DNA from: Acinetobacter sp. Ac_5812
GTDB lineage: Bacteria; Pseudomonadota; Gammaproteobacteria; Pseudomonadales; Moraxellaceae
DNA: 60,420 bases
Direction: 5' to 3'
NCBI RefSeq assembly: GCF_013072695.1
Contig: NZ_LXUK01000025.1
Coordinates: forward strand, 112,058-172,477
Part shown: in pieces, positions 42,606-51,325 of the stretch
Layout of the letters: the number at the start of each line of letters is the position of its first letter
How positions within the stretch are numbered: the first letter of the stretch is position 1
Notes under the pieces: model-generated
Told to the model about the DNA's origin: nothing
The model's database searches: none
The model's input: only the letters and a program-made list of their open reading frames with translations
Translations under genes and position numbers: made by a program

Positions 42606-43502
42606 ATGAATACAGAAGATTTTCAGTTTTTTATTCGTGTTGCAGACTTGGGTTCAATCAGTAAAGCCGCACAGGATACAAATATCTCAGTTTCCGTCGC
42701 CAGTCAGAAATTGCAGCGCCTAGAACAAAACCTACAATTGCGCTTGTTTCATCGCACCACGCGGAAACTGACCTTAACCGATGAAGGTCGTGCTTTGCTT
42801 GAACATGGTCGGCATTGGATTGCTGATTTTATTCACTTGCAAGAATCATTAAAGCTTAAAGATCGGCCGCTCACAGGTACACTTCGGCTTACCACCTCCG
42901 CGACTTTTGGCACAAAAATTTTGATGTCGGTGATTACCGAGTTTGCACTATTGCATCCTGAACTGAAAATTCATTTAGATCTGAATGACCAGAACATCGA
43001 TCTTATTCAGCAAGGCATGGACTTGGCCATTCGGATTGGTCAGTTAAAAAGTTCGAGCTTGATTGCCAAACGCTTGAGTACCAATCCTCGTTTACTCTGT
43101 GCTTCTCCAGCCTATTTACAACAATATGGTGTGCCAAAAACCTTGTCCAATCTGAAGTTACATCGTTGTATCTTGCAGCAGCATGGTCATGGTCTCACCG
43201 ATCAGTGGCATTTGATCAATGCAGAAGGTCAAGTCGAACAGATTCATGTTGAGGGATATTTTGCAACCAACTCAGGTGAAGGTGTTCGACAAGCGGCCTT
43301 AGCCGGTCTTGGTATTTCCAATCATTCGATCTGGCATGTGGCTGAGGATCTTGCTTCAGGAAGATTAGTACCAGTCCTACCCGACTATCCTGTAGAAACA
43401 ACGGCAATTTATGCAGTATTTCCGCATCGAGAGCTGATCGCGCCTAAAGTACAACGCTTTTTGGATTATTTAGTCGATTACTTTCAACAGCGTGAACAAT
43501 AA
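42606..43502 (+). CDS. LysR-type transcriptional regulator
   Basis: A 298-residue regulator: N-terminal winged helix (FFIRVADLGSISKAAQDTNISVSVASQKLQRLEQNLQLRLFHRTTRKLTLT) and a C-terminal effector-binding domain with LRLTTSATFG and NSGEGVRQAALAGLGIS. The ATG at 42606 is chosen; a TTG at 42600 is in frame. It reads away from the aldo/keto reductase across about 100 bases, the usual LysR arrangement with a shared operator. The effector is unknown. Confidence 0.92.
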   Translation: MNTEDFQFFIRVADLGSISKAAQDTNISVSVASQKLQRLEQNLQLRLFHRTTRKLTLTDEGRALLEHGRHWIADFIHLQESLKLKDRPLTGTLRLTTSATFGTKILMSVITEFALLHPELKIHLDLNDQNIDLIQQGMDLAIRIGQLKSSSLIAKRLSTNPRLLCASPAYLQQYGVPKTLSNLKLHRCILQQHGHGLTDQWHLINAEGQVEQIHVEGYFATNSGEGVRQAALAGLGISNHSIWHVAEDLASGRLVPVLPDYPVETTAIYAVFPHRELIAPKVQRFLDYLVDYFQQREQ

Positions 43503-43541
43503 AATTATTACTTCAGGCTAATCTTCACCTTGCAATATTGA

Positions 43542-43637
43542 TTACGACATCCCTGCAAAACCATGAAACATCCATTGCACGCCCCATACAAGTAGAATGA
43601 AAAAAACAAGGAGGAGGCAAAATTCTAATTTTTTCAT
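43542..43637 (-). CDS. 31-residue membrane protein coupled to the PHP gene
   Basis: MKKLEFCLLLVFFILLVWG followed by a short Trp/Met/Phe-rich tail: a single membrane helix with two lysines at the cytoplasmic start. Its ATG overlaps the TGA of the PHP-domain gene (ATGA, four bases), a strong sign of translational coupling and that it is a real gene despite its size. No family known to me. It could anchor or regulate an inner-membrane partner. Confidence 0.6.
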   Translation of the reverse strand: MKKLEFCLLLVFFILLVWGVQWMFHGFAGMS

Positions 43638-44497
43638 ATCATCGATGACTTAAAGCGTTCCCAAATCCCTTTCTGCCCTTCTTTCACATGTGGGGTTTGT
43701 CCCAATTTAATCCACGGCATATTCTCGCCATGAAAATCACTGCCGATCGAAACAGCTAAATCAAACTGTTGAATCATCCGATCCACCATTTGACGTGTCG
43801 AAGCTGGTTCGATACTCGGTGGTAGTTCCACCGCATCACCACCTGATTCAGCAAAGAGCTCAATCAAATAACGGATATTGGTCGCTGACAGGTCATAACG
43901 GGTCGGATGGGCAAGCACGGCGAAACCCTGACTGGCATGAATCACATCAATGGTTTCTTTAAGGCCCATACCTTCAAATTTCACAAAGGCTTTTTTGCCT
44001 TCTTTCAGAAAACGGTCAAAGGCCTGTTGCGGGCGACTGACAATATTTTTTTCGACTAAGGCTTTGGCAATATGGGTTCGAGTGATTCGATCTGCCTCCC
44101 CATCGACTTGGGCAATCACATCAGGATAAATATCAAAATCAATACATTTTTCTAAGAGCTGACAAATCACTTTTGCCCGTTCAGCACGGACTTTTTTCTG
44201 CTGTTCCAGCATGGCTTTGATCGGCGCGTCATCTTGCATATTCAAGGCAACAATATGCACCCCATAACTCTTTTTGGTATTCGGTCGAGACCACTGGCTG
44301 GAAACTTCTACCCCAGAAATAATTTGAATATCATGTGCTTGTGCATAGTCTTGTGCTCGCAGCAAGCCATCCATGGTGTCATGGTCTGTGATGGCAAGAG
44401 TATGAATTTTTAAGTCGACAGCCGTCTGTACCAGTTGCTCTGGAGAGAAGGTACCATCGGAAATGAGTGTATGTGTGTGTAAATCGACACCGAACAT
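43634..44497 (-). CDS. PHP-domain phosphoesterase (RNase AM/YciV-like)
   Basis: A 287-residue metal-dependent phosphoesterase. The metal-binding motifs are VDLHTHTLISDGTFSP at the start, ITDHDTMDG, SGVEVS, HIVALN and the late GSDFHGEN. In E. coli the homologue (YciV/Rnm) is a 5'-3' exonuclease acting on oligonucleotides and the ends of 5S and other RNAs. Divergent to yciB, as in enterobacteria where the same block (yciV, yciB, yciI) is found. Its 3' end overlaps a small membrane gene. Confidence 0.9.
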   Translation of the reverse strand: MFGVDLHTHTLISDGTFSPEQLVQTAVDLKIHTLAITDHDTMDGLLRAQDYAQAHDIQIISGVEVSSQWSRPNTKKSYGVHIVALNMQDDAPIKAMLEQQKKVRAERAKVICQLLEKCIDFDIYPDVIAQVDGEADRITRTHIAKALVEKNIVSRPQQAFDRFLKEGKKAFVKFEGMGLKETIDVIHASQGFAVLAHPTRYDLSATNIRYLIELFAESGGDAVELPPSIEPASTRQMVDRMIQQFDLAVSIGSDFHGENMPWIKLGQTPHVKEGQKGIWERFKSSMI

Positions 44498-44542
44498 GGT
44501 TTGTATTATGCTATCTGACCTATTTCATCATCGTACTGTAAC

Positions 44543-45154
44543 ATGAAAGCGTTGCTCGACTATCTACCGATTATTATCTTCTTTTATTTTTATAAAACCA
44601 CCGATCCTAAAGATAGTCATCATCCTCTGCTACAGTTGGTGGGTAGTTCAGGAAATCTCGATCAAAATCACATTCTTGTTGCAACTTGTGCATTACTGAT
44701 CTCGACGCTTGTGGTGTATGGCTGCCTGTTCTTTTTCCAAAAATTTAAATTGGAAAAAATGCAGTGGTTTATTGTCGTCATGTCGGTCGTTTTTGGTGGA
44801 ATCACACTGATTTTCAGCGATGTGACCTACATCAAAATGAAAGCCATCATTATCAATATCGGCATTGGATTAGGCTTCTTGGTGACGCCATTATTTAATA
44901 AAGAACGTATGCCAATTATCCAAAAACTTTTAGGCTCGTTATTAGAACTTAGCCCAAGAGGTTGGATCAAATTGAACTGGGCGTGGTGTGGACAATTCTT
45001 TTTGCTTGCAGCTTTGCATTTCTTCTTTGGTTTTGTCTACATGCAAGGAAAATATTGGGGCGAATTCACCGCTTTCGGCGATATTATCGTTTCTATCAGT
45101 TACCTAGCTGCTATACTGTTTTTCTTAAGAAAGCATTTTAAAACCACTGAATAG
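44543..45154 (+). CDS. yciB: Inner membrane-spanning protein YciB (septation protein A family)
   Basis: A 203-residue inner-membrane protein with about five helices, starting MKALLDYLPIIIFFYFYKTTD and including the family's WIKLNWAWCGQFFLLAALHFFF. Known in E. coli to help envelope synthesis and membrane integrity. First of four closely spaced genes (yciB, yciI, coiled-coil protein, mnmC). Confidence 0.93.
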   Translation: MKALLDYLPIIIFFYFYKTTDPKDSHHPLLQLVGSSGNLDQNHILVATCALLISTLVVYGCLFFFQKFKLEKMQWFIVVMSVVFGGITLIFSDVTYIKMKAIIINIGIGLGFLVTPLFNKERMPIIQKLLGSLLELSPRGWIKLNWAWCGQFFLLAALHFFFGFVYMQGKYWGEFTAFGDIIVSISYLAAILFFLRKHFKTTE

Positions 45155-45178
45155 ATTTTAAATCATCGAGCTACTGCC

Positions 45179-45481
45179 ATGCCATATTTTGTGCTGACTT
45201 GTACTGATCGCGAAGGTACTTTGGAAAAACGTTTAGCCACCCGCCCACAACATATTCAACGTCTGCAAAAGTTAGATGATGAGGGACGTTTAATTGCGGC
45301 AGGTGCACATCCGAAAGATCCAAATGATCCACAAGCTGGTTTTTTTGGCAGTACTATAATTGTCGAGTTTGATAGTCGTGAATCCTTAGATGCTTGGATT
45401 CAGGAAGAGCCATTTTTAAAAGAAGGGATTTACTCAAATATTGAGGTAAAACCTTTCAACAAAGCTTTTCCAAAAGGGTAA
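45179..45481 (+). CDS. yciI: YciI family protein
   Basis: A 100-residue protein of the YCII domain fold: MPYFVLTCTDREGTLEKRLATRPQH, with the conserved AGAHPKDPNDPQAGFFGS and the active-site-like His/Asp pair. Function unproven; it is co-located with YciB in many gammaproteobacteria. 24 bases after yciB. Confidence 0.93.
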   Translation: MPYFVLTCTDREGTLEKRLATRPQHIQRLQKLDDEGRLIAAGAHPKDPNDPQAGFFGSTIIVEFDSRESLDAWIQEEPFLKEGIYSNIEVKPFNKAFPKG

Positions 45482-45484
45482 ATC

Positions 45485-45943
45485 ATGCAAGTTGTCTTAA
45501 AAAGCGTATTGGCTTTATGTTTATTTAGTTCTCCTGCATGGGCAGTTGAGCCAGCAACACCTGCGGCTCCAGCAGCCAACACAACCCCAGTGCAACCCAA
45601 TGCCACAACCACTGCACCAGCCAATGCAACTACCGCAGTAGCCAAACCGTTGACCGCTGAACAAATTGCCAAAGCCAAACAGCAGCAAGATGCAAAAGTC
45701 AAAGCCATGATTCAAGATCAAGCTAGCCGCTTGAAACAACTGGAACATGCCAATTTAGAAGCACTTTCACAGAACCAAGAATTACAGTTAAAAAATGACA
45801 ACCTGACTGTACAAGTTCAAGTGTTACAAAGTGAACGCAGTGCGCAAATGTTTTTATATGGCGCAATGACCATTGCTGTGGGCGTCATTCTCGGCTTCTT
45901 AATTGCCAGTTATGTTCACACTAAACGTCGTCGTCAGTGGTAA
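45485..45943 (+). CDS. Exported coiled-coil membrane protein of unknown function
   Basis: A 152-residue protein with an N-terminal signal peptide (LALCLFSSPAWA), an Ala/Pro/Thr/Asn-rich linker, a coiled coil from about 65 to 120 (QLEHANLEALSQNQELQLKND...) and a C-terminal membrane helix (QMFLYGAMTIAVGVILGFLI) with the positive tail KRRRQW. The layout resembles the SH3-domain TIGR04211-type proteins without the SH3 part. Starts 4 bases after yciI. Function unknown. Confidence 0.8.
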   Translation: MQVVLKSVLALCLFSSPAWAVEPATPAAPAANTTPVQPNATTTAPANATTAVAKPLTAEQIAKAKQQQDAKVKAMIQDQASRLKQLEHANLEALSQNQELQLKNDNLTVQVQVLQSERSAQMFLYGAMTIAVGVILGFLIASYVHTKRRRQW

Positions 45944-45960
45944 ATCCCAACATTTTATTT

Positions 45961-47859
45961 ATGTCTCAATCTGCAAAATTACAAACAGCCGAATTAGACT
46001 GGGAACTGGTCGATGGCATCGAAGTTCCCATTTCTAAACAGTTTGGCGATGTCTACTTTTCCAAAGATAACGGTTTACTTGAAACACGCCATGTGTTTTT
46101 AAATGGTAATGACCTAACTGAACGCCTATCAGAACTAAAAGATTTTCAATACTTTTGTGTCGGCGAAACTGGCTTTGGCACAGGTTTAAATATTCTAACC
46201 TTGTGGCAGCTGTGGCAGCAGGTTCGTCCAGATAATAACAGCCACTTACATGCCATCAGTGTTGAAAAGTTTCCGCTGAGCAAAGTCGATCTGATCCGTG
46301 CACTGAATGTCTGGCCTGAACTTAAGCCACTTGCAGAACAGTTGATTCAGCAATATCCCCTGCCTATTGCAGGCTGCCATCGCTTAAGTTTTCCAGAAGA
46401 ACGCTTTAGCATTGATTTATGGTTGGGTGATGCACAGGATATTTTTCCAAGTATCCCGAAAACCCAAGCCGTGAATGCGTGGTTTCTCGATGGTTTTGCG
46501 CCTTCATGTAATCCCGATATGTGGCAGGAAAATGTACTCAATCACATGGTGCGTTTATCTGAGTTTGGAACGACCTTTGCGTCCTTTAGTGTTGCTGGTG
46601 TGCTGAAACGTGGGCTGAAACAACATGGCGTACACATTAGCCGCCCACGAGGTTTCGGTCATAAACGTGAAATGTTGAAAGCCATTTGGTTAGATACGTC
46701 ATCCACAACATCTGACCAAACTGATTCAGAACAAAATCATGCAAGCTCGCAAGCTGTATTGAAAACAATACCACGCCAGATTGCGATTATTGGCGCGGGA
46801 ATTGCTGGTTTAAGCGCAGCATGGGCATTTGCCCAGCGTGGCCATCAAGTCACCGTTTACGAGCAAAATGAGCCTCTCTCAGGCGCATCAGGCAATCCCC
46901 TTGCTCTACTCAATCCGAAGCTGTGTCCAATTGAACAAGCACATGAACACTTGATGACCTTGAGCTGGCAACATGCATTGAATTTTTATCCTAAATTCAA
47001 AGCATTTAGACCCATTCAAGTCCAACAAATAGCTTTAAAAAATGCGGATGAATTACTCGGCTTAGCGGATCAGTATCCTGTCGCGGTGTTAACAACTCAA
47101 GATCAGCAGGATGTAACACCTGAAACAGGCTATCCAAGCTTGACGCTACATCAGGCAGGGGCTGTTTCTCCACAGCAACTACGTGATGAAATTTTGCTAC
47201 ATCCGAATATCAAAATCGAAAAGGCAAAAATTTCTCGCTTAAATAACGTAGACAAGCAAACTGAGCTTTGGCAAAAACAACAACTCATCGCAACAGTCGA
47301 TGATGTGATTGTGTGTTGTGCCAAGCAAAGTGCTGAGCTATTTGAAAACTACCCCGTGTTAAAACCAATTCGTGGACAAGTCAGTTGGGTTGAAAATCGC
47401 GAGCAAGCTTTAGCTTTAGATCAAGCCTATAGTTATGGCGGTTATTGTATGCAACTGGATGCCGCGCAACTGATCTTAGGTGCATCTTTTTATCCCAATC
47501 GAGAGGATGTTGAAGTATTAGCAGAAGACCATGTGCATAACTACGAACTTATCCACAGTGTCTTCCCTGAATATGCACAACAGTTAGCATCCACTGAAAC
47601 ATGGCAAGGCCGTGCGTCTGTGCGTGCACAAAGTCTGGATTACTTTCCGTTGCTGGGAAAAATGCAAAATCACCAGCAAATCTATACTTTTGCAGGTTTA
47701 GGTTCAAAAGGATTCTTGTTTGCGCCCTTGTGTAGCGAAGTATTAGCGGCTTTAGTACTCGGAGAACTTTGTCCAATTCCGCAATCATTATTGGATAAAC
47801 TCAATCCACAGCGTTTTCAAAAGAAGATTAAGGCAAAGAAACCGTATTATTCTGGTTAA
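45961..47859 (+). CDS. mnmC: Bifunctional tRNA (mnm5s2U34) methyltransferase/FAD-dependent oxidoreductase
   Basis: Completes the wobble uridine modification in tRNA. The N-terminal MnmC2 half (about 1-240) has the SAM motif GETGFGTGLNIL and DGFAPSCNPDMW. The C-terminal MnmC1 half starts with the FAD-binding IAIIGAGIAGLSAAWAFAQRG and ends near GSKGFLFAPLCSE. The ATG at 45961 (MSQSAKLQTAELDW) is chosen; a start at 45937 would add eight residues and overlap the previous gene. 632 residues is normal. Confidence 0.95.
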   Translation: MSQSAKLQTAELDWELVDGIEVPISKQFGDVYFSKDNGLLETRHVFLNGNDLTERLSELKDFQYFCVGETGFGTGLNILTLWQLWQQVRPDNNSHLHAISVEKFPLSKVDLIRALNVWPELKPLAEQLIQQYPLPIAGCHRLSFPEERFSIDLWLGDAQDIFPSIPKTQAVNAWFLDGFAPSCNPDMWQENVLNHMVRLSEFGTTFASFSVAGVLKRGLKQHGVHISRPRGFGHKREMLKAIWLDTSSTTSDQTDSEQNHASSQAVLKTIPRQIAIIGAGIAGLSAAWAFAQRGHQVTVYEQNEPLSGASGNPLALLNPKLCPIEQAHEHLMTLSWQHALNFYPKFKAFRPIQVQQIALKNADELLGLADQYPVAVLTTQDQQDVTPETGYPSLTLHQAGAVSPQQLRDEILLHPNIKIEKAKISRLNNVDKQTELWQKQQLIATVDDVIVCCAKQSAELFENYPVLKPIRGQVSWVENREQALALDQAYSYGGYCMQLDAAQLILGASFYPNREDVEVLAEDHVHNYELIHSVFPEYAQQLASTETWQGRASVRAQSLDYFPLLGKMQNHQQIYTFAGLGSKGFLFAPLCSEVLAALVLGELCPIPQSLLDKLNPQRFQKKIKAKKPYYSG

Positions 47860-47900
47860 ATATTTTTTAATTTTAAAATAACTAAAATCTAAAATTTTGA

Positions 47901-47932
47901 ATTGGCCAAAATACAGCTGTATTTTGGCCAAT
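47901..47932. repeat. 32-base perfect palindrome between convergent genes
   Basis: ATTGGCCAAAATACAG is followed directly by its exact complement CTGTATTTTGGCCAAT. It sits between mnmC (plus) and the rhodanese gene (minus), the place of a shared terminator, but the T runs are short. It could act as a bidirectional terminator or a protein-binding/cruciform site. Confidence 0.75.
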
Positions 47933-47944
47933 CTTTTGAGTGCT

Positions 47945-48259
47945 TTAAGCGCCTTGTTCTAAAGGCAAGCCTGCATCACGCGCTGCGCGTGTGCCACCCA
48001 TTAACACAACATATTCACGAGAACCATCCATACCGTCTAACAGCTCTGCTGCACGCGGTGCTTTACTTCCGCCACCACATAAAATATAAATCGGCTGATC
48101 CGCTGCAACTTGAGTCAAACTATCCGCAGTGATATCAGTAATTGGACGATTCACCGCCCCTTTAACATGAGCCTCTGTATACGCTTTGGTATCTCGGACA
48201 TCCCAGATGACAGCGCCTTCTGGGAACTCAAATGTTGTAATTTCTTGTTTACGGATCAT
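47945..48259 (-). CDS. Rhodanese-like protein
   Basis: A 104-residue soluble rhodanese domain. The start at 48259 (MIRKQEITTFEFPEGAVIWDVRDT) has an AGGAG site seven bases upstream; a longer start at 48286 is rejected. The catalytic Cys61 sits in the short loop CGGGSKAPRA. The AYTEAHVKGAVNRP segment is conserved. Sulfurtransferase substrate unknown; divergent to yajQ. Confidence 0.88.
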   Translation of the reverse strand: MIRKQEITTFEFPEGAVIWDVRDTKAYTEAHVKGAVNRPITDITADSLTQVAADQPIYILCGGGSKAPRAAELLDGMDGSREYVVLMGGTRAARDAGLPLEQGA

Positions 48260-48349
48260 TGTGCACTCCTTTGATGTAAACAACACTTGGCAAATGAAGA
48301 AAACCCCCTTAGCATCTCAAATATTCTTTCCCTTTGTAAAGGTCTAACC

Positions 48350-48838
48350 ATGCCTTCTTTTGATATTGTTTCTGAATTAGAGTTATTTGAAGTTAATCAC
48401 GCTGTACAAAATACAGAAAAAGAGATCGCAACACGTTTTGACTTTCGTGGACAAGACGTTTCAATTGAGTTAAATGAGAAAAATAAAGAAATCAAAATCT
48501 CAACTGAAAGCGATTTCCAATGTGAGCAAGTTTATACCATGCTTGAAAATCACTTCTATAAACGCAAAATTGATGTACAAGCTTTAGATCCACAAAAAGC
48601 GACTGCTTCGGGTAAAAATGTCGTGCAAGTGATCAAGTTAAAAGATGGACTTGACTCAGATACCGCAAAAAAAATTAATAAAGCCATTAAAGAAAGCGGC
48701 ATCAAAGCGCAATCTTCTATCCAAGGAGACAAAATCCGTGTCACGGATAAAAAGCGCGATACTTTGCAACAAGTCATGAACTTTTTACGTGAACAACAAT
48801 TTGGTCTGCCACTGCAATTTAATAATTTCAAAGATTAA
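48350..48838 (+). CDS. yajQ: YajQ family nucleotide-binding protein
   Basis: A 162-residue cytosolic protein with two tandem alpha/beta domains. The start MPSFDIVSELELFEVNHAVQNTEKE is the classic YajQ N terminus; TRFDFRGQD and SIQGDKIRVTDKKRDTLQQVM confirm it. YajQ binds RNA/GTP in E. coli and c-di-GMP in Xanthomonas, which could connect it with the GGDEF-EAL protein in this window. The start at 48287 from the longer frame is rejected. Confidence 0.95.
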   Translation: MPSFDIVSELELFEVNHAVQNTEKEIATRFDFRGQDVSIELNEKNKEIKISTESDFQCEQVYTMLENHFYKRKIDVQALDPQKATASGKNVVQVIKLKDGLDSDTAKKINKAIKESGIKAQSSIQGDKIRVTDKKRDTLQQVMNFLREQQFGLPLQFNNFKD

Positions 48839-48852
48839 GCAATAGGTTCACT

Positions 48853-49347
48853 ATGGCAAAAGATAACCGCCTTTATAAGCTGGTTAAAACCACGTCTAAA
48901 TTTCCAAAAGGCATCCGTAGCACGCTCTGGAGCAAAGCTTTTGGTCGTGTGGTTCCAATGGTTGGAACAGCAAATATTCGCTATTTAGAAGTGGATAAAG
49001 ACCACGTCACTGTTCGCATTGAAAACCAACGCAATATGCAGAATCATATTAAAGGTGTTCATGCCGCAGCGATGGCTTTATTGTCTGAAACAGCAACGGG
49101 CTTTTTAACCGGTTTACATGTACCAGACGATCGAATTCTGTTGATCAAATCATTGCATGTTGACTATTTAAAAGTTGCTCAAGGCGGTTTAACAGCAACT
49201 GCAACATTATCAGCAGATCAACAAAAGTTTATTGCAGATAATGATAAAGGTGAATTATTGGTGCCAGTGACCGTGATTGATGATTCAGGTAATGAACCGA
49301 TCCAATGCCAAATGCTGTGGGCTTGGTTACCAAAACGTAAAAAATAA
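48853..49347 (+). CDS. Hotdog-fold DUF4442 thioesterase-like protein
   Basis: A 164-residue protein that looks like a DUF4442/YiiD_C hotdog fold: RYLEVDKDHVTVRIENQRNMQNHIKGVHAAAMALLSETATGF. The N terminus is basic, the end reads WLPKRKK. It probably acts on an acyl-CoA or acyl-ACP, or binds one. Starts 14 bases after yajQ and may share its transcript. Confidence 0.8.
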   Translation: MAKDNRLYKLVKTTSKFPKGIRSTLWSKAFGRVVPMVGTANIRYLEVDKDHVTVRIENQRNMQNHIKGVHAAAMALLSETATGFLTGLHVPDDRILLIKSLHVDYLKVAQGGLTATATLSADQQKFIADNDKGELLVPVTVIDDSGNEPIQCQMLWAWLPKRKK

Positions 49348-49423
49348 TAACCGATCTAGGCTACTCTAGTGACCGTATTATCATCAGGATGCAAAGATCA
49401 CTCTTTGTATTCTGATGATAAAA

Positions 49424-49918
49424 ATGAAAAAAATACTCTTCCTTTCTCATTTTTTTATCGCACTCAATCTAGCAACATATTCTAGTCAAGTGCTCGCCGC
49501 TGATTCTTCAACTCCAACGCACTCAAAACAGATCAATTCTTTCGCTGAACAAAACAAGAAAATTGTCACTGATTTTTATGAAGGTGTTTTCTTGAAACAC
49601 CAAGTAAAACAATATGCCGATCGTTATATTGGGGATCAATATATTCAACATAATCCAAATGTACCTGACGGTAAGGCACCTTTTGTAAACTTCTTTAGCC
49701 AAAAATTTAGCACTAACCCTCAGGCAAAGAATGTCATCAAAAAAGCAATAGCTGAAGGAGATTTAGTCGTCCTACATGTACATTCTACAGAGAATGACAG
49801 CGATCGAGGCCGAGCGATTATTGATATATTCCGTGTAAAAAATGGAAAAATTGTAGAGCATTGGGATGTCATACAAAATATCCCTGAAAAGAGCCAGAAT
49901 TCCAACAGCATGTTTTAA
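49424..49918 (+). CDS. Exported SnoaL-like (NTF2 fold) protein
   Basis: A 164-residue protein with a signal peptide (MKKILFLSHFFIALNLATYSSQVLAA) and an NTF2-like domain: FYEGVFLKHQVKQYADRYIGDQYIQHNPNVPDG, ending VEHWDVIQNIPEKS, the SnoaL hallmark. Unknown reaction. An ATG three codons upstream is possible. Bidirectional terminator follows. Confidence 0.82.
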   Translation: MKKILFLSHFFIALNLATYSSQVLAADSSTPTHSKQINSFAEQNKKIVTDFYEGVFLKHQVKQYADRYIGDQYIQHNPNVPDGKAPFVNFFSQKFSTNPQAKNVIKKAIAEGDLVVLHVHSTENDSDRGRAIIDIFRVKNGKIVEHWDVIQNIPEKSQNSNSMF

Positions 49919-49927
49919 ACAGCACAC

Positions 49928-49967
49928 AAAAAAATAAAGCCCAAACTGATTTGAGCTTTATTTTTTT
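49928..49967. terminator. Bidirectional intrinsic terminator
   Basis: AAAAAAATAAAGC-CAAA pairs with TTTG-GCTTTATTTTTTT, with one mismatch and a four-base loop; it serves the SnoaL-like gene and the converging msrC. Confidence 0.85.
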
Positions 49968-49973
49968 AAATAC

Positions 49974-50453
49974 TTAAATAAATTTTTCAATGATCAGCAT
50001 CAGCTGCTGCAAATATTCCGCATCAATCTGATCAAACTGATTCAGCTCATCACTATCGACATCCAACACACCAACACACTGACCATTTTTCATGATTGGC
50101 AAGACAATCTCCGATCTTGATGCAGAACTGCAAGCAATATGCCCTGGAAACTGATCCACATCAGGTACCACGATCACTTGCTGCTGTTGCCAAGCTGCGC
50201 CACACACGCCACGACCTTTGCCAATACGGGTACAGGCAATTGGGCCTTGGAATGGGCCTAACACCAATTCATTCTCTTTGACTAGATAAAAACCAATCCA
50301 AAACCAGCCAAATTGCTGTTTTAACGCCGCGCAGATATTGGCGAGATTGGCAATCACATCACTTTCATCTTCAACAATTGCCTGAATCTGAGGAAGGATA
50401 CTTTGATATTGCTCAATTTTATGACCTTGCTGTAAAACTAATTCTTCTGCCAT
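49974..50453 (-). CDS. msrC: Free methionine-(R)-sulfoxide reductase (GAF domain)
   Basis: Reduces free Met-R-sulfoxide. A 159-residue GAF protein with the family cysteines in GPIACTRIGKGRGVCGAAW and HIACSSASRSEIVLP, and the ligand-binding LVLGPFQGP. The pattern is typical of fRMsr/YebR. Last gene of a minus-strand run (hydrolase, trxC, thioesterase, msrC), placing it with a thioredoxin that may reduce it. Confidence 0.92.
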   Translation of the reverse strand: MAEELVLQQGHKIEQYQSILPQIQAIVEDESDVIANLANICAALKQQFGWFWIGFYLVKENELVLGPFQGPIACTRIGKGRGVCGAAWQQQQVIVVPDVDQFPGHIACSSASRSEIVLPIMKNGQCVGVLDVDSDELNQFDQIDAEYLQQLMLIIEKFI

Positions 50454-50469
50454 GCTTAGAGATACTCAG

Positions 50470-50886
50470 TTATAGTGTTGCGGCAAATGCCTGTTTAATC
50501 TCTTCTGAGATCAAACGTTTCTTGCCATTCACATCCACCGCAACAAAGGTAAATACACCTTCGGTAATACGCACTGGCTCACGAGAATCATCATGACTGT
50601 TCCATACCTCAATTTGGACTTGTACTGAACTACTGCCAACTTTCAAAATTTTGGTATAACAGCTAATCACATTCCCAACCTTAACAGGTACCAGAAAGGT
50701 CATCTGATTAATCGCAATCGTCGCACAACGACCTTTACTAAAACGCTCCACATGAATCGCTCCTGCGAGATCCATCTGAGAGACAATCCAGCCGCCAAAA
50801 ACATCACCACTCCAATTGGTATCTGCTGGCATGGCAATGTTTTGTAGTGATAAAGTCCCTTCTGGATGAGTTGGGCGTTCGCTCAT
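50470..50886 (-). CDS. Acyl-CoA thioesterase (YciA-like)
   Basis: Hotdog-fold thioesterase of 138 residues, with PADTNWSGDVFGGWIVSQMDLAGAI as the active-site segment (Asp and Gly-Gly-Trp are invariant) and VGNVISCYTKILKVGSSSVQVQIEVW. It hydrolyses acyl-CoA in the cytosol. Starts one base after the trxC stop. Confidence 0.9.
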   Translation of the reverse strand: MSERPTHPEGTLSLQNIAMPADTNWSGDVFGGWIVSQMDLAGAIHVERFSKGRCATIAINQMTFLVPVKVGNVISCYTKILKVGSSSVQVQIEVWNSHDDSREPVRITEGVFTFVAVDVNGKKRLISEEIKQAFAATL

Positions 50887-50887
50887 G

Positions 50888-51325
50888 TTAATGTCCTTGG
50901 TGTTGCTGTAATTGCTGGTCTAACCATTGCTGTAATTCGGGTGCACGTAATGCCCCACTGATTCTCGCCAATTCGGTGGTCTTATTCATCAAGACCAAAG
51001 TCGGAATACTGCGCACATTAAAAGCAGCACTTAAACGCGGATTGGCTTCGGTATCAATTTTGGCAAAAACCACATATGGATTTTGCTTAGCGACCTGAGC
51101 AAAGTGAGGTGCCATCATTTTACAAGGACCACACCATTCTGCCCATAGATCGATCAGTACCGGCAGATCTGAATTGCTGATGAAGTTACTGAAATTTTGT
51201 TCATTTAATTCAATCGGTTCTAATAGCAATAACGCTTTATGACATTGCCCACAATTTGGATGAACCGCTAACTTTTCTTCGGGTACACGATTTTTTGCAC
51301 CACATGATGCACAGACAATAATCAT
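50888..51325 (-). CDS. trxC: Thioredoxin 2
   Basis: Zinc-containing thioredoxin of 145 residues. The N-terminal zinc finger has Cys5, Cys8, Cys25 and Cys28 (CASCG, NCGQC), followed by the thioredoxin fold with WAEWCGPCK. Its ATG directly follows the hydrolase stop. Redox repair of cytosolic proteins, likely under oxidative stress. Confidence 0.94.
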   Translation of the reverse strand: MIIVCASCGAKNRVPEEKLAVHPNCGQCHKALLLLEPIELNEQNFSNFISNSDLPVLIDLWAEWCGPCKMMAPHFAQVAKQNPYVVFAKIDTEANPRLSAAFNVRSIPTLVLMNKTTELARISGALRAPELQQWLDQQLQQHQGH

